Shown here: positions 11,980 through 23,482 of the stretch, one piece after another
Layout: each line of letters opens with the position of its first letter
Position numbering within the stretch: the stretch's first letter is position 1
Notes under the pieces: model-generated
Database searches by the model: none
What the model was told of the DNA's origin: nothing
What the model saw: only the letters and a program-made list of their open reading frames with translations
Position numbers and translations under genes: made by a program
From: Mauremys mutica
Taxonomy: Eukaryota > Chordata > Testudines > Geoemydidae
Length of the DNA stretch: 64,000 nucleotides
Reading direction: 5' to 3'
Assembly (NCBI RefSeq): GCF_020497125.1
Contig: NC_059073.1
Span: 15,583,225 to 15,647,224 of the forward strand

Positions 11980-12898
11980 CATAAGAAATATAAGAAACAT
12001 AAGAATGGCCATACTAGGTCAGACCAATGGTCCATCTAGCCCAGTATCCTGTTTTCCAACAGTAGCCAATGCCAGACGCTTCAGAGTGTATAAACAGAAC
12101 AGGGCAATTATCGAGTGGTCCATCGCCTGTTGTCCAGGTCCAGCATCTGGCAGTCAGAGTCTTAGCCATCTTGGCTAACAGCCATTGATGGACCCATCCT
12201 CCCTGAATTTAGTTAATTCTTTTCTGAACCCAGTTCTATTTTTGGCCTTCACAACATCCCTTGGCAATGAGTTCCACAGATTGACTATGTGTTGCAAGAA
12301 GAAGTACTTTTTGTTTGTTTGTTATAAACCTGCTGCCTATCAATTTCATCAGGTGACCCCTGGTTCTTTTGTCATGTGAATAGGTAATAACTCTTCCTTA
12401 TTCACTTTTTCCACACCATTCATGATTTTATAGACCTCTATGATATCTCCCCTTAGTCACCTCTTTTCCAAGATGAACAGTCCCAGTCTATATAATCTCT
12501 CCTCATATGAAATCTGTTCCCTATCCTGGATCAATTGTGTTGCCATTTTTTGTACCTTTTACAATTCTAATATAACTTATTTGAGATGGGGCAATGAGAA
12601 CTGGATGGAGTATTCTAGGTGTGGGCATACCGTGGATTTATGTAGCAGCATTATGATATTTACAGTCTTATTATCTGTCCTTTTCCTAATGTTTTCTAAC
12701 ATTCTTTTAGCTTTGTTGATGGCTGCTGCACATTGAGCAGATGTTTAAAAAAAAAACAACTATCCACAATGACACCCAGCTCTTTTTCTTACATGGTAGC
12801 AGCTAATTTAAACCCCATCATTTTGTATGTATAGTAGGGATTATGTTTCTCAATGTGCATTTCTTTGCATTTATCAACACTGAATTTCATCTGCCATT

Positions 12899-13228
12899 TT
12901 ATTTCCCAGTCACACAGTTTTGTGAGTTCCTTTGTAATTCTTCGCAGTTTGCTTTAGACTTAACTATCTTGAGTAATTTTGTATTGTCTGTAAACTTGGC
13001 CACTTCATTGTTTACCCCCTTTTCTAGATAATTTATAAATATGTTGAACAGCACTTGTTCCAGTATAGAACCCTGGGTGACCCTGCTATTTATCTGTCTC
13101 CATTGGGAAAACTGACCATTTATTCCTAGCCTTTGTTTCCTATATTTTAAGCAGTTACTGATCCATGAGAGGACCTTACTCCATGACAGCTTACTTTGCT
13201 TAAGATCCATTGGCGTGGGACCTTGCAA
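12899..13228 (-). pseudogene. CR1 reverse transcriptase fragment with a damaged active site
   Basis: This open stretch of 109 codons is the palm region of the CR1 polymerase. It shows WISNCLKYRKQRL (residues 22-34), VTQGSILEQVLFNIFIN (50-66) and EVAKFTDNTKLLK (75-87). In the CR1 family the last motif carries the catalytic FADD or YADD pair; here it reads FTDN, so one of the two metal-binding aspartates is lost. The glycine of the QGSxLGP turn is also replaced (QGSILEQ). The neighbouring regions are in other frames. The product cannot be an active polymerase. Confidence 0.9.
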
Positions 13229-13876
13229 AGGATTTCTGAACGTGCAAGTGCACTATATCAATTGGATCATCCGTGTCCACGTGTTTTTTTGCACCCTCAG
13301 AGGATTCTAATAGATTGGTGAGGCATGATTTCCCTTTACAAAAGCCATGTTAACTCTTCCCCAACAAATTGTGTTCATTTATGCGTCAGATAATTCTTTT
13401 CTTTGCTATTGCTTCAACCAATTTGCCTGGTACTGAAGTTAGACTTACTGGCCTGTAATTGCCAGGATTGCCTCTGGATCTTTTTTTTTTTTTTAAATGG
13501 TGTTACATTAGCTATCCTCCAGTTATCCAGTACAAAACCTGGTTTAAATGATAGGTTACATACCACACTTAGTAGTGCTGCAATTTCATATTTGAGTTCC
13601 TTCAGAACTCTTGGGCAAATACCATCTTATCTTCGTGACTTATTTGTGTCTAACTTATCAACTTGTTCCCAAGCCTCCTTTATTGACACCTCAATCTGGG
13701 ACAGTTCCTCAGATTTGTCACCTAAAAGAATGGCTCCAGTGTGGGAATCTCCCTCACATCCTCTTCAGTGAAGACCAAGGCAAAGAATTCATTTAGTTTC
13801 TCAGCAACACCCTTGTCTTCACTGAGTGCTCCTTTAGCATCTTGATTGTCCAGCATCCTGCTGATTGCTTGGCAGT

Positions 13877-14680
13877 GTGAGGGGGTGGCTGCCCCTCACT
13901 GGTAGGTAAAGGGCTAAAGCCACCCTGGGGAGGCTGCACAGGAGGCAGCCATTGAGGAAAAGGCTTATAGTGCCAGCCAATCAGGAGAAGCTTTATTGGA
14001 AAAGCCAATCAGGGCCAGGCTGGCCCATATAAGAAGGGGTTGCTGAGCAGAGGAGTAAGCAGTCACTCCCTGAAGGGTGAGGGAAGAGGGTTGGGTGCTT
14101 AGAAGGCTGGAGCACCATGGACAGAGCAGTGGTGGGCAGAGTCTGCAGAGTAGGAGAAAGCTCCAGGCTGAAGCCAGACTGAGGCCCTGATGCAAGGGTA
14201 GAGAAGATGCTAGGACTGTGGGGAAGTGACCCAGGGAAGGAGACAGCAGAGTTAGAGGAGGGGCAATAAGTGGCTGCCAGCTATAAGGTCCCTGGGTTGG
14301 AACCTGGAGTAGTGGGTGGGCCTGGGTCCCCCCCTCCTTTGCCCCCACTTGCCACTGAGGGGAGTGGCTGGTGAATGGACTGCAGTTTGCCACTGAGATG
14401 AGTGGCTAGAATCAGGACTGAAGTTTGCCACTGAGGCAAGTGGTTGGACTAAGGATTGTCTGTCCCCCGGAAGGGGGGAAAGGGCTGACTGGAACACCGC
14501 TGGAGGGCTGTGTCCCGAAGAGGACGATGCATTCCAGGGAGCGATGTGGGTCCTGGAGGTGGAGACAGATGAGACGACGAGTGAGACACCACCCAAGAAG
14601 GGCGTACTGGCAACTCCCGAGCTAATTCCCAGGATGGCCAGCAAGAGGTGCTATGGTGGTGAGTCGTGCCCCCTTACAGG
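13877..14680 (+). mobile_element. Solo LTR with perfect 5-bp target duplication
   Basis: The element runs from TGTGAGGGGGTGG to CCCCCTTACA and is flanked by GGCAG on both sides (left copy just before TGTGAGG, right copy just after TTACA). It interrupts the minus-strand CR1, which continues on the right. A TATA box (CCCATATAAGAAGG, near 14026) lies about 150 bp from the 5' end, preceded by two CCAATCAG boxes. A diverged relative lies at 31056-32092 with the same start (TGTGATGGAGTG) and the shared internal stretch GGTCC...GGAACC...GGGTGGGCCT. LTR status rests on the ends, the duplication and the promoter; the superfamily (Gypsy or retroviral) is open. Confidence 0.75.
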
Positions 14681-14740
14681 CAGACTTCCTGCTTCTGATG
14701 CACTTTTTAATTTTTTGCTGTTATTTTATCTTGCATGTTA

Positions 14741-15896
14741 TATTGTTACATTCCTTGGAAGATATTCTCCACTGCTTGCCTGATTTAGGCAACTGACATA
14801 TCTCTGACATTTCGGGCTACTGTTTGTTAGGAAGATCATCAAACAGTAACAACATCAAAAGCAACAACACAAGGGAACTAAGTAAAATCCATTGCCTTTT
14901 TTGGAGTATTTTTCTACAGACCTCCTGTGCTACTCTCTAGGTTTCCTGTAGAGGTGGTCTTTTCCAGTCCATGGGAAATCCTGCCTTTCTGAAATTTGTT
15001 TTTGTTCTGAACCAGAAACGAATGACGTTGAAATGTGTTGCTAAATGAGTCTATGGACTCATTTTGTTTTGACAGTCCCTAAATGTTTTGTTCAGCTTTT
15101 GACTTTTTTTTCTGATATTATATAATATTATATTATATTATATTATATTATATTATATAAGTATAATATAATTTATAATTTAAATTAAATTCCAAAACAG
15201 AGTCATTTTAAAATGAAAATGTTTCATTTTTTTCAAAATAAAATGTTATCAAAATAAACATGGTCTCACAAAAAAGTTTTGATTATGAGGAAATAGTATT
15301 TTCTGAAAGAAAAACGTTCTGCTGGAAAAAAATTGACCAGCGCTAGTTGTGTGTGTGTACGGGGGTTATCACCTTCCTATGAAACCATACATAAAAACAT
15401 AAAAAATGAGAGATTTGGGATTTTCAGACATCAACATGCTGCTGCCTCTGTCTATCTCTTAATGGTGCTTATAATTAATAAGACCATGTTATTGCCTAGT
15501 TCTCAGCTGCTCCACCAGACAGCACCAGTACAGTGTGTTTTATGGGCAGTTATGTTTATGGTTAATTTAACTGCACTACGCTACAAAAAGCACTTCATTA
15601 CCATTTTGAGAGACATCTAGTGCTTGACCTTGTGGTTGTTCTGAAAGCATGATGCTTATTGATGTCAATACGAATTCTGTGTGCAGAAATACCCATGTCT
15701 TCTCCCTCAAACACCTTTCTGCCTCCTTAACAGACACCTTGGCTATGAAGCCTTCAACACGATGTAAGCTGGCAATGGCTAGAAGAACGGCATAACATTG
15801 TACTGTGAGCTCATCCACATGCTACATCCCACCCTTTTGTCAGTTTCTCCCAGCTGTTGAGTCTTGTCCTAGGTTAGGTGAGCCCTCTGATGCATA
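14741..15896. other. AT-rich stretch without genes
   Basis: Apart from the microsatellite at 15115-15175 nothing is recognised. Short open frames near 15.3-15.8 kb lack domains and overlap on both strands. Confidence 0.45.
15115..15175. repeat. (ATATT)n microsatellite
   Basis: About ten units of the pentanucleotide TATTA/ATATT in a row, followed by decayed units. Such an AT pentamer tract is likely to be length-polymorphic. Confidence 0.95.
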
Positions 15897-16093
15897 GGTA
15901 ACCCACACACCTCTTGGGTGTGGTGTTCTGTCCCATCTAGTGACACTGAGACTAGAGAGAAAATGAGTCTACTCTACAGTCTTAGCTAACAGGGACTTGG
16001 CTTTTAGCTCATGCAGTAGAGGCTTATCCATTAAGCTCCAGAGGTCCCCAATCTGATCCCGCCTGCCAATGACCGGGGTCCATCGGCGTTACA
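15897..16093 (+). mobile_element. 200-bp repeat with tRNA-like promoter, copy 1
   Basis: It matches 17660-17859 over its whole length in the same orientation. It begins at a decayed TGTAAC (here GGTAAC) and ends GTTACA. The internal TAGCTCATGCAGTAGAGG (16005-16022) resembles a Pol III box A; the box B position reads AATCTGATCC, which is decayed compared with copy 2. The family name is unknown to me. Confidence 0.6.
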
Positions 16094-16114
16094 CATAGAC
16101 AGTTTGTTTATTTA

Positions 16115-16192
16115 TTTTTTGGATGTACAGCATTTAGCACAGTAGGGCCCCAATCCTGATTAGGCCTCTAGGTGTTACTGCAATAAAAATGT
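16115..16192 (+). mobile_element. MIR-like SINE 3' tail
   Basis: The segment GTACAGCATTTAGCACAGTAGGGCCCCAATCC (in parts) then GCCTCTAGGTGTTACTGCAATA is the standard tail of sauropsid MIR-like repeats. Confidence 0.75.
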
Positions 16193-17659
16193 AGGCACCC
16201 TTTACTAGAGGGGCCTCTGAACTTAATTCAGAGTGTTCCAGTTGGGAAGAACCTGAGTGCAGCCATCCAGCCTTGCAGAGTACAGCTCCTATGATGTCTT
16301 GGGGAAGAGAACGAGGTTTCTTCTCCAAGGGTGGGGTGGCAGGGACAGCAAGAAGGGAGCTCCCTTTTGGGACAGGAGCTGAGATTGCTTGTGCAGAGCT
16401 TTGTCCAAAGCAGGAGTTGCTGCTACCTAGAGCCTGCTGGGGCTTTGATAGATCAGGGAGCCTCAGAAGTGGTTGGTGGCTTCTCTGGAGCCAGAGCAGG
16501 GACTGTTGTGCCTAGAGCTGACTGTGTTGGGCCTGCAATGAAGGCAAGGTGTGTAACCCCCACTCTTGTTTGGGAAAGTACTTGCAAGGGAAGGGGGACA
16601 GCAAAGAGACTTTAAGACTTTGTCTGAGTGTGAGAAGTGGCAGAGTGGTCTTCTCATCGAATCAGAACCCAGGCTTGCTGACGTCAAAACAACTTTAATC
16701 TTCAGAGGGGTTGTGCAGCTTGTTGCCTTGGCTGGATTAATTCACTGGACCAACGGAGTTCTGACTCCAGCTTCAAGATCTTCAAGCACGTCCATGCACG
16801 CCATAGTTCAGAACTCTGGAATCCAGCAGAGTGCACACTCTGGGGTGGGGTACATGATGGCAGTGTAAATGCAAGTTAGATATGTTTCATTTACTACTGT
16901 GAACTGCCCCCTGCTGATTTAAATTCATGGTGATCTTTCATCTCAGTCTGTTATATCATGTTTTCTTAAATTGTTAAGTAAAGGTGTGTTCACTCTGATC
17001 TCAGTGGATATTGGGGGGATAGTGTTTGTAATTAGTATTTAGGAGTTACACCCATGGCTCAGATTAGTTTACATTTATTCCTGGAGGCTCCCAAGGCTCG
17101 CCATTGAGTGTGTACAAGACTCAGCCAGGTGGGGGTATGCCAATTTTAATTTCCTTTACAAGAAAAAAGACTGCAGCAGAAAGGTGGAGAGAGAATTCCC
17201 ACCTACCCAACATCACCACTGGAATGCTCAGGATCTCCTTTCCTGTCAACAACATCAGGAGCTCAGGGGTACAGGTGAGTGTTGCCTGCTCCCAAGCAAT
17301 CCCGGGGAGGAAAGGGGAGTTACATAAATAATTATTAGCAATAACAAATACTAGCAATAAAGGAGCAGGTTTTCAGAACCATCACCAACACAAAGCTCAC
17401 ATTGGAGGAAGTGGCTCTTCCATGCACAGAGAACACACAGGAGCTGAAACAGAGCCTCCTAAAATCAAATGTACTCCCCACCCCCTTTGTGCTGTTTAGT
17501 TATTGTACTTCATGCGCAGTGAGGTTGAGATTTTTCAGATGCACACACCTGTATTTCACCTCTGTGTGTGCCAACACAGAGCAAACCCCACTACTGACAC
17601 TTCAGTTCAGGCTTGCTTTCAGGGTCTATTAACAGTAGACTGGTGTTGCAATTTGACAG
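16193..17659. other. Stretch without recognised genes
   Basis: GC-moderate DNA at 16200-16860 has overlapping open frames of up to 100 codons on both strands, but none shows a domain, signal peptide or splice context I can support. 16860-17655 looks unique. It separates the two copies of the tRNA-like repeat. Confidence 0.4.
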
Positions 17660-17859
17660 TGTAACCCACACACCTCTGGGGTGGGGTGTTCTGGCCCATC
17701 TCGTGGCACTGAGACCACTTAAAGAGAGAGATAAAATGAGTGTGTTCTACAGCCTTAGCTAACAGGTGATTGACTTTTACCGCATGCTGTAGAGGCTCAT
17801 ACACTAAGCTCCAGAGGTCCCAGGTTCGATCCAGCCCGCCGACGGTTCTCAGTGTTACA
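17660..17859 (+). mobile_element. 200-bp repeat with tRNA-like promoter, copy 2
   Basis: The copy starts TGTAACCCACACACC and ends CAGTGTTACA, so the ends are inverted (TGTAAC/GTTACA). Inside, TACCGCATGCTGTAGAGG (17778-17795) and GGTTCGATCC (17823-17832) have the order and spacing of the box A and box B of a tRNA-type Pol III promoter; the box B is a perfect consensus. No flanking target duplication is obvious. It could be a tRNA-derived SINE or a miniature LTR-like element that captured a tRNA-like piece. Confidence 0.6.
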
Positions 17860-18182
17860 AGTGCAGGGTTAAACAGTCTTCCCCAAACATTAAAACAAAT
17901 ATATCTTGAAAACGTTGCTTTGATAACCCCCCCCACCCCCCAAAAAAACCCTTCTGCACTTAAATCTAGTTAACCCTTTCCCCCTTACTGCTATATTCCA
18001 TTTGGAAAATATCCCCTCACCGTAACCACCTGTTGGGTAGGTTTAGGATAGGTTGGAGAAGAGAGAGCCTGATCTCTGCATCCTAAAATGTTTAATGTAA
18101 AGTTTTCAATATGACTTTCCTTTTGAGGTGCAAATAGTTGGAAAAACCCCAGTCAGTGGGTAGTTAGGGGAAGGCGAACTGA

Positions 18183-18340
18183 AGAGACAGTGTGCTCTAG
18201 TGACTAGATTCTGGTCTCTTTTGCTAATCTGGTATGTGCCTCTAGCCAGTTTCTCACTGTGTGTATGTATAGACTGTAGTATAATGGGGCCCTGATCTCA
18301 GCCCCTAGGCACTCCTGCAATATAAGTAATAGTAATAAAG
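18183..18340 (+). mobile_element. MIR-like SINE
   Basis: Decayed head (GTGCTCTAGTGACTAGATTC) and the usual tail (AATGGGGCCCTGATCTCAGC then CTAGGCACTCCTGCAATATA). Confidence 0.75.
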
Positions 18341-19489
18341 TTAATAGAGGGGTTGGGTGCGTGGGGAATTCAGGGCTGGGTCTAAGTGTGTTCCTTTCTT
18401 TCTCAGCTCATGCTGCAATATTAATAAAGTATATCTGACAGAAAGATATACGGGAGACAGGTACAATGTAACCTTCACGTTCACTGGCTCTTAGCAACAG
18501 AATGCATGATTTAGCAAGGCAACAATTTCTATATTTGTTTTATGATTGATATGAGCCTCATGATGGATAGCTCTAGTTTGTTAATAATTTCTCTTGGCTG
18601 AAGTAATATGTTATAGCATACAGGACCAGAGTTGTCCCTATTCTTAAAAGAAAAAAAAGCCATCTCTTTTTTCTTTATGATTTGCTAAAGATTACGCCAT
18701 TTGCCATTATGAAGAAAATAGTTTTTGTGTGCGTGTAATTTATTGACCCAGGACAGCTCAGCTGAGATGCAGCAGCTGGTTGTTCAATGAAGTCTTGCAT
18801 TTTACCCAATTTTCCAGCTGGGTTGACTAGAAAATATAAATCTAAACTTGATAGATACCAACCACTGTTCCTATGTCTGAGAAATTAATTTCCAAACTCC
18901 ATTGTGAGATTGCATAGCAATCAAACACACACAAGCAGCAAAAATAATATTGGTTCACTGTATTATACTTGCAGCAAGCAGCTCTCACCTCTAACTGTTC
19001 TGCCTAGGATTTCATCTGAGGAATATGCAAATACGAGGTTGTTAAAGTAACTGATTGCAGAAATATGTAATCAGTAGGTGTGTTAGCCTTGGTGTCCTGG
19101 CTAAATTACAGCTGAGTTAATTACATTGTACCTATCTAAATTCCCCTGTTTAGTTGGACTATATTCTTCTTCACTTCTACTTAAACTATTGTGTAGAGTT
19201 ATTGGTGCCATTATAATCGTTGTTACTAGCATGAATAGCAAGGCAAATTCTTCACAGACATTCAGTGACTTCTTTATTCCCTTTTGGTGAACACTAGTGG
19301 AAGTTAAGTTTTGTTCAAATGAACATTTACCAAGAGTGAGTCATTTCACCCAAAAAGTATTTTTTGTCCAAAAGAGGAAAAAAACTTGTTTTGGTTAGAA
19401 GCAATTTATAGAACTTAAGTCACCCAATCAGGTAACAGGAACAATTGTCATGTGACATAAGTGACCCGTCACCAGACTTGAATGTTGAA
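18341..19489. other. Unique AT-rich DNA, possible conserved non-coding sequence
   Basis: No repeat recognised. 18700-19200 contains TGTAATTTATTGACC, ATATGCAAATACGAGG (an octamer ATGCAAAT core near 19025) and GTTAATTACATTG, a composition often seen in conserved developmental enhancers. Not proven here. Confidence 0.3.
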
Positions 19490-19745
19490 ATTGGTTATTG
19501 GAGACTCAGGTTCAACTTCCCCCTCTGTATGATGGGGAGCAGGGATTTGACCATTAATCTTCCACTCCTCAGGCAAGTGCCCTAACCACTAGGCTGCAGG
19601 TACTCTCAATCTCATGTTGAAGCTGCTTCATTGTGTATAAATAACTATTCAGTGGTACAGGAATTTGGAATTCCCACATCCCACGTGAGTGCCCTGCTCA
19701 CCGAGCTATGGAGTCATTCTAACACTCTTTCTAACCCAGTGCTGG
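19490..19745 (-). mobile_element. tRNA-derived SINE-like repeat
   Basis: On the minus strand the segment reads AGTGGTTAGGGCACTTGCC, a box A-type tRNA head, followed by GGTCAAATCCC as a box B-like sequence. A second related block (CACCGAGCTATGGAGTCATT at about 19699) suggests a dimeric arrangement. Diverged, therefore old. Confidence 0.6.
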
Positions 19746-20915
19746 ATGGGAGGTTGGGCAGAAGAGATTCAGAGCTCTCTACCTCTTAGGCCCTGGAGGT
19801 GCAAGATTGGTGGGGAGGCTGAGCACCCCTGCCCCCCCAGCAGGCAGGCTGGAAGGCTCTTGTCAGCTTCACAAGTGAAATTGCTAGAAGTATATGAATC
19901 TTTTACCAACTTAGCTTTAGTTTCCATATTTTATACATAATTTTCATGTTACATTTTTTCTTCATTTTTTCACCACACGAATCAGAGAAAATACAATAAA
20001 ACCAGACCTGAGTTTTTGAGCTTGAGCAAGGTTCCAATAAAACCTATTTTCTGTGGCCTCGTTTTTAATTACCAAAGCAATCAGCTCTTTTATCCCTGGT
20101 AGATATTTTACAGTTGACTTACTTAACCTCTAGACCTCCTAATTCCAACAAAATCAACTTTTCACATTAGAATATAGAACTGCAATAAATATGAGAGCTA
20201 ATTGGCTTGAAAGACTGCATTAGGAATATACTGTCGGGTCATTAATCGGTGCCTGAGTTACTAGAAATGCAAAAATACTCGACTGACTTGTAAACCACAT
20301 ATGAATAATAAATAGAGTCTTGGCTCTGCTAGGATAAAACTATCATGCACTTGCCAACCTGACATTTAAAGAATATGTCAACAATTTAAAAGCTTCCCAT
20401 ATAACAATGAGAGATTTATTCCTTCATGAGAATATTATAATCTAAGATGCTGACACATTTTTTATTATGCTAGTCTTTCTGCAGGTTGCAGTTTCCTGTT
20501 TATTAATCACTTTAGAGCAAAATAAGCCTGTTCTTTGCATGCAGCAAGACCCTGCATTTTATTACTGGGCAGCCTGTATTTTAAGATTTGGAACCGCTGA
20601 ATCTGTCAGGTTTTTGGTAATCTTTCTTTTGTCTTCCAACAAAAATCATCGTAATAAAGAGGATTAGGAGATTTCCTATTGCCAAGGTTCTGTTATTTTT
20701 CAAATATGGTTGTATTTGGTTTACTTGTCAAATGTGAGTGACCCAATACCCCTAACCAGTAGGTCGATGGATATGTTTTCACCATCTCACTGTGTATTTT
20801 AAACGTCCAACTTTTAGGAACAGAATAGGACTCGCAGACTGAATTTTATCATTTGGAAAATGTACAGCTCAGCATACAGCCAGCCATGTTGTATGTCCTG
20901 CCTAGTGCTGGGCAA
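19746..20915. other. Unique AT-rich DNA
   Basis: No gene, array or mobile element recognised. Confidence 0.5.
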
Positions 20916-21204
20916 CAGGGCTGGCTTTAGGCTGATTCGCCCGATTCCCTGGAATTGGGCCTCGTGCCTAGGAGGGCCTCGCGCCGGCACCCGATGGTGC
21001 TCCGGGGGAGGGACTTCAGCAACATTTCAGCGGCAGGCCCTTCACTCGCTCTGGGTTTTCGGCAGCATTTCGGCGGCGGGCCCTTGAGTGCCGCCGAAGA
21101 CCCGGAGCGAGTGAAGGACCTGCTGCTGAAGTGCCACCGAAGATCCGGGAGGGAACCGCCCGGTGAGTACGAATCGGGCCCCGCACTTGCCAAAGCCGGC
21201 CCTG
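20916..21204. mobile_element. hAT MITE with perfect 8-bp target duplication
   Basis: Ends are CAGGGCTGGCTTTAGGC and, reverse complemented, CAGGGCCGGCTTTGGC, an inverted repeat of about 17 bp. The 8-bp duplication CTGGGCAA occurs at 20908-20915 and 21205-21212 without mismatch. The interior is CpG-rich with inverted parts (GGCAGCATTTCGGCGGCGGG and its partner). It is non-coding; open frames across it are composition effects. It belongs with the elements at 23618 and 57805. Confidence 0.93.
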
Positions 21205-21449
21205 CTGGGCAAGCTACTTGTTCAGTTCATTTAGCTGTTCTCCCCCCCCCCACCCCACTGCTGTTCTTGAGCTACGTTTACATTTGTTGTTTGTACCTGT
21301 TTGCCAGAAAATTCACTCTTGTTTTGTTTTTTAAACTTTTGTCAAGTCTGGAGTCCTTTTAATTATGGCTACAAACGCAAATGAACACAACATAAATGTG
21401 AACATATTTCAGCCTCTGTTGTTAACTTCCACTAAGTACTTAACACTAC

Positions 21450-21522
21450 TTCAGCGCAGGGGGGCTGGACAAGATGACCTGTTCAGGGCCCTTCCAGCCC
21501 GACCTTTCTGTGATTCTGTGGT
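21450..21522 (+). mobile_element. CR1 3' end fragment
   Basis: Shows GGGGGGCTGGACAAGATGACC, then CCCTTCCAGCCC and the terminal TGTGATTCTGTG octamer repeat typical of CR1. Confidence 0.9.
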
Positions 21523-21899
21523 TTGGACTAGTCACTGTACAGGGTGTGTGGCTGTTATTAATATTAATGGGGTTTTTGTACACTGTGGACAACTCTTGCG
21601 ATTTTATCATGAATCTCATGATTTTGGGGTGTTTTTTCTTAAAGTCACAGCTGCTGGAATCAGTTGATTATCAGAGAATCTCAGCTTCTGTTAAATAAAA
21701 AAGGAAGTTTCTAGCCCCCATGGTTGCAGATAAAAGCGTATAAGCATGAAACTTAAAGGCCCCCAAACCAGAAGCTAAATGAAAAAAAAAAAAAAAGACC
21801 CCAGGTGTATTATGTGTAAAGTATAATGGTTTGGGGAGGCCTGAATCATGTTTTTTGAATCTTTGGCGATAGACTGGAGGCCCTAGCTAATACTAGAGA

Positions 21900-22097
21900 C
21901 CTTTTCTGCTGGGTGTTATATAAAACACAGGGGAAGAGGTTCCTGTCACAAAGACCAAACTGACAAAGGGTGGGAGGAGAAACAGAGGTTCAGAGAGAGA
22001 GTAAATGGATGTGCCCAAGGTCATACAGCAGGTTAATGACAGAACCAGGAATTGAATCCGTCTGATTCCTGACTCCCATGCCATGGCACTGGCCACT
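21900..22097 (-). mobile_element. MIR-like SINE, minus strand
   Basis: Reads in antisense: AAACAGAGGTTCAGAGAGAG, GCCCAAGGTCATACAGCAGG, then CAGAACCAGGAATTGAATCC, the inverse of the core and box B of MIR. Confidence 0.88.
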
Positions 22098-22334
22098 CAA
22101 GCAGGTGACTTAGTACTTAGAAATCACATGGCATTCTTTCTGTTTCCAAAAGGAATGGCTAAAACTCTGTAATCGGGGTAAGCGATACTTTCATGGATAG
22201 CACTTCCATCATTCATGTGCAAATGCCCTTGGCAGCATGTGAATACCGGCATTTGCACAAAACCCAGCCATTCAGTAGTACTGGCATGAAAGGACAAATT
22301 CACTTGGGCTATTGTTCTTGGGAAATTACTATTA

Positions 22335-22440
22335 TTTACTTGTATTGTGGTGGCACCAACAATGTGCTAATCGCATACAAAACATATAATAAAACAGTCT
22401 GGGTGCCAGACAGCTTGTAGTTTAGGAAGACAATAAACAT
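22335..22440 (-). mobile_element. MIR-like SINE tail, minus strand
   Basis: TATTTACTTGTATTGTGGTGGCACC at the left side is the inverted tail of the family; the remainder is decayed. Confidence 0.55.
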
Positions 22441-23482
22441 ACGAAGTGTTGGGGAAAAGGATAAAACATACATTCAGTTATGTTATAAAGTTAACGTTAC
22501 CTATCCTCCTTGGCTTTCTGCCTGACCATTATTAGTTGGCAACTTCTTGGAGGCATCACACCTGAAGTGAGGCTTTGGTAAAGGCAGGATTAGTTCAGAG
22601 AACTTTTTCCATGTTTTCAGAGGAAGTGGGCAAGAAAGCCAAATGGGAGAAGTGGACAAACTGATACTCAAGGCTGGCATCACTGGTGGAATAGAAGAGG
22701 CAAGGAATAGCACACCAAGGGACTGATCCAGTGCCTACTGTAGTGAGTGAGAGTGGGTTTGGATCAGGCTGTAGGAGACAGCTGGATAGCTGGGGACAGA
22801 GAGTGAGAACAAGAAAGGATCTATAGGACAGTGGTACTCAGACGTCGGTGGGTCAGGAACCAAATTAGTGATGAACGTTATCTAAAAGAGCGACAGTAAG
22901 GTGAATTCATTGTTTCATTTACTATAGTACTCTAGATCCATATTTAAACAGCATAATGGGGAAATATATATTATTCTCACAGCAAAATGACTGACCAAAT
23001 ATTATTATTTTATCAACTACAGTTGGTTAATACCATAGTGAATAGTAAAAACATTGTGATTGGTTAATAACTTAGACTGGTTAATAATTAAATCACACAG
23101 TGTTTTAATATCATGTGCTGCAAAGAGCCACAGAAGACCCATTAAAGAGCCATTGCAGCTCAAGATGTACAGTCTGGGTATCACAACTATAGGAGTATTA
23201 TTACCTAGGATTAGTAAACTACCTTAAATTGATGCGTGACAGTAAAAGGGTAGGGCCAGGTTAAAATTATGAATGAAGTGTGATAAGAGTGGGGTTTTTA
23301 CTCATACACTTTCCTTCCCTGGGGGTTGGTAAAGCACTTTCTGTACAAACTCTGATCCTGATCCCAATCACCTTACTCACACAAAGTTCCACTGAAGTCA
23401 TGCCCTATATATGTATAACCCCATATGCAGGGAGCGCAGCCACCAGCATAGCAGGAAGAGGAAATTTCAGACAATGTTGCTG
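22441..23482. other. Stretch without recognised genes
   Basis: Mostly unique sequence. A short segment near 23345-23400 (CTGATCCTGATCCC then ACTGAAGTCAT) resembles a piece of the palindromic sauropsid repeat at 24045 and 61938. Confidence 0.4.

Larger units (their letters stand above)
11980..14740 (-). mobile_element. Long CR1 LINE on the minus strand, split by an LTR
   Basis: The 3' end is at low coordinates, with the terminal short repeat of CR1 read on the minus strand as TTATGTTTCTTATATTTC. From there to 13876 and again from 14681 to about 14740 the sequence follows CR1 ORF2 in antisense. The whole 13877-14680 interval is a later LTR insertion. The retained part covers the reverse transcriptase palm, thumb and C-terminus plus 3' UTR; the endonuclease domain is not present. 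Stops and frameshifts occur throughout, so it is a fossil. It is the longest LINE copy in the window. Confidence 0.93.

Noticed and set aside
17778..17835. A functional tRNA gene
   Set aside because: Box A and box B are recognisable but no acceptor stem or anticodon arm pairs around them, and the segment is part of a dispersed repeat.
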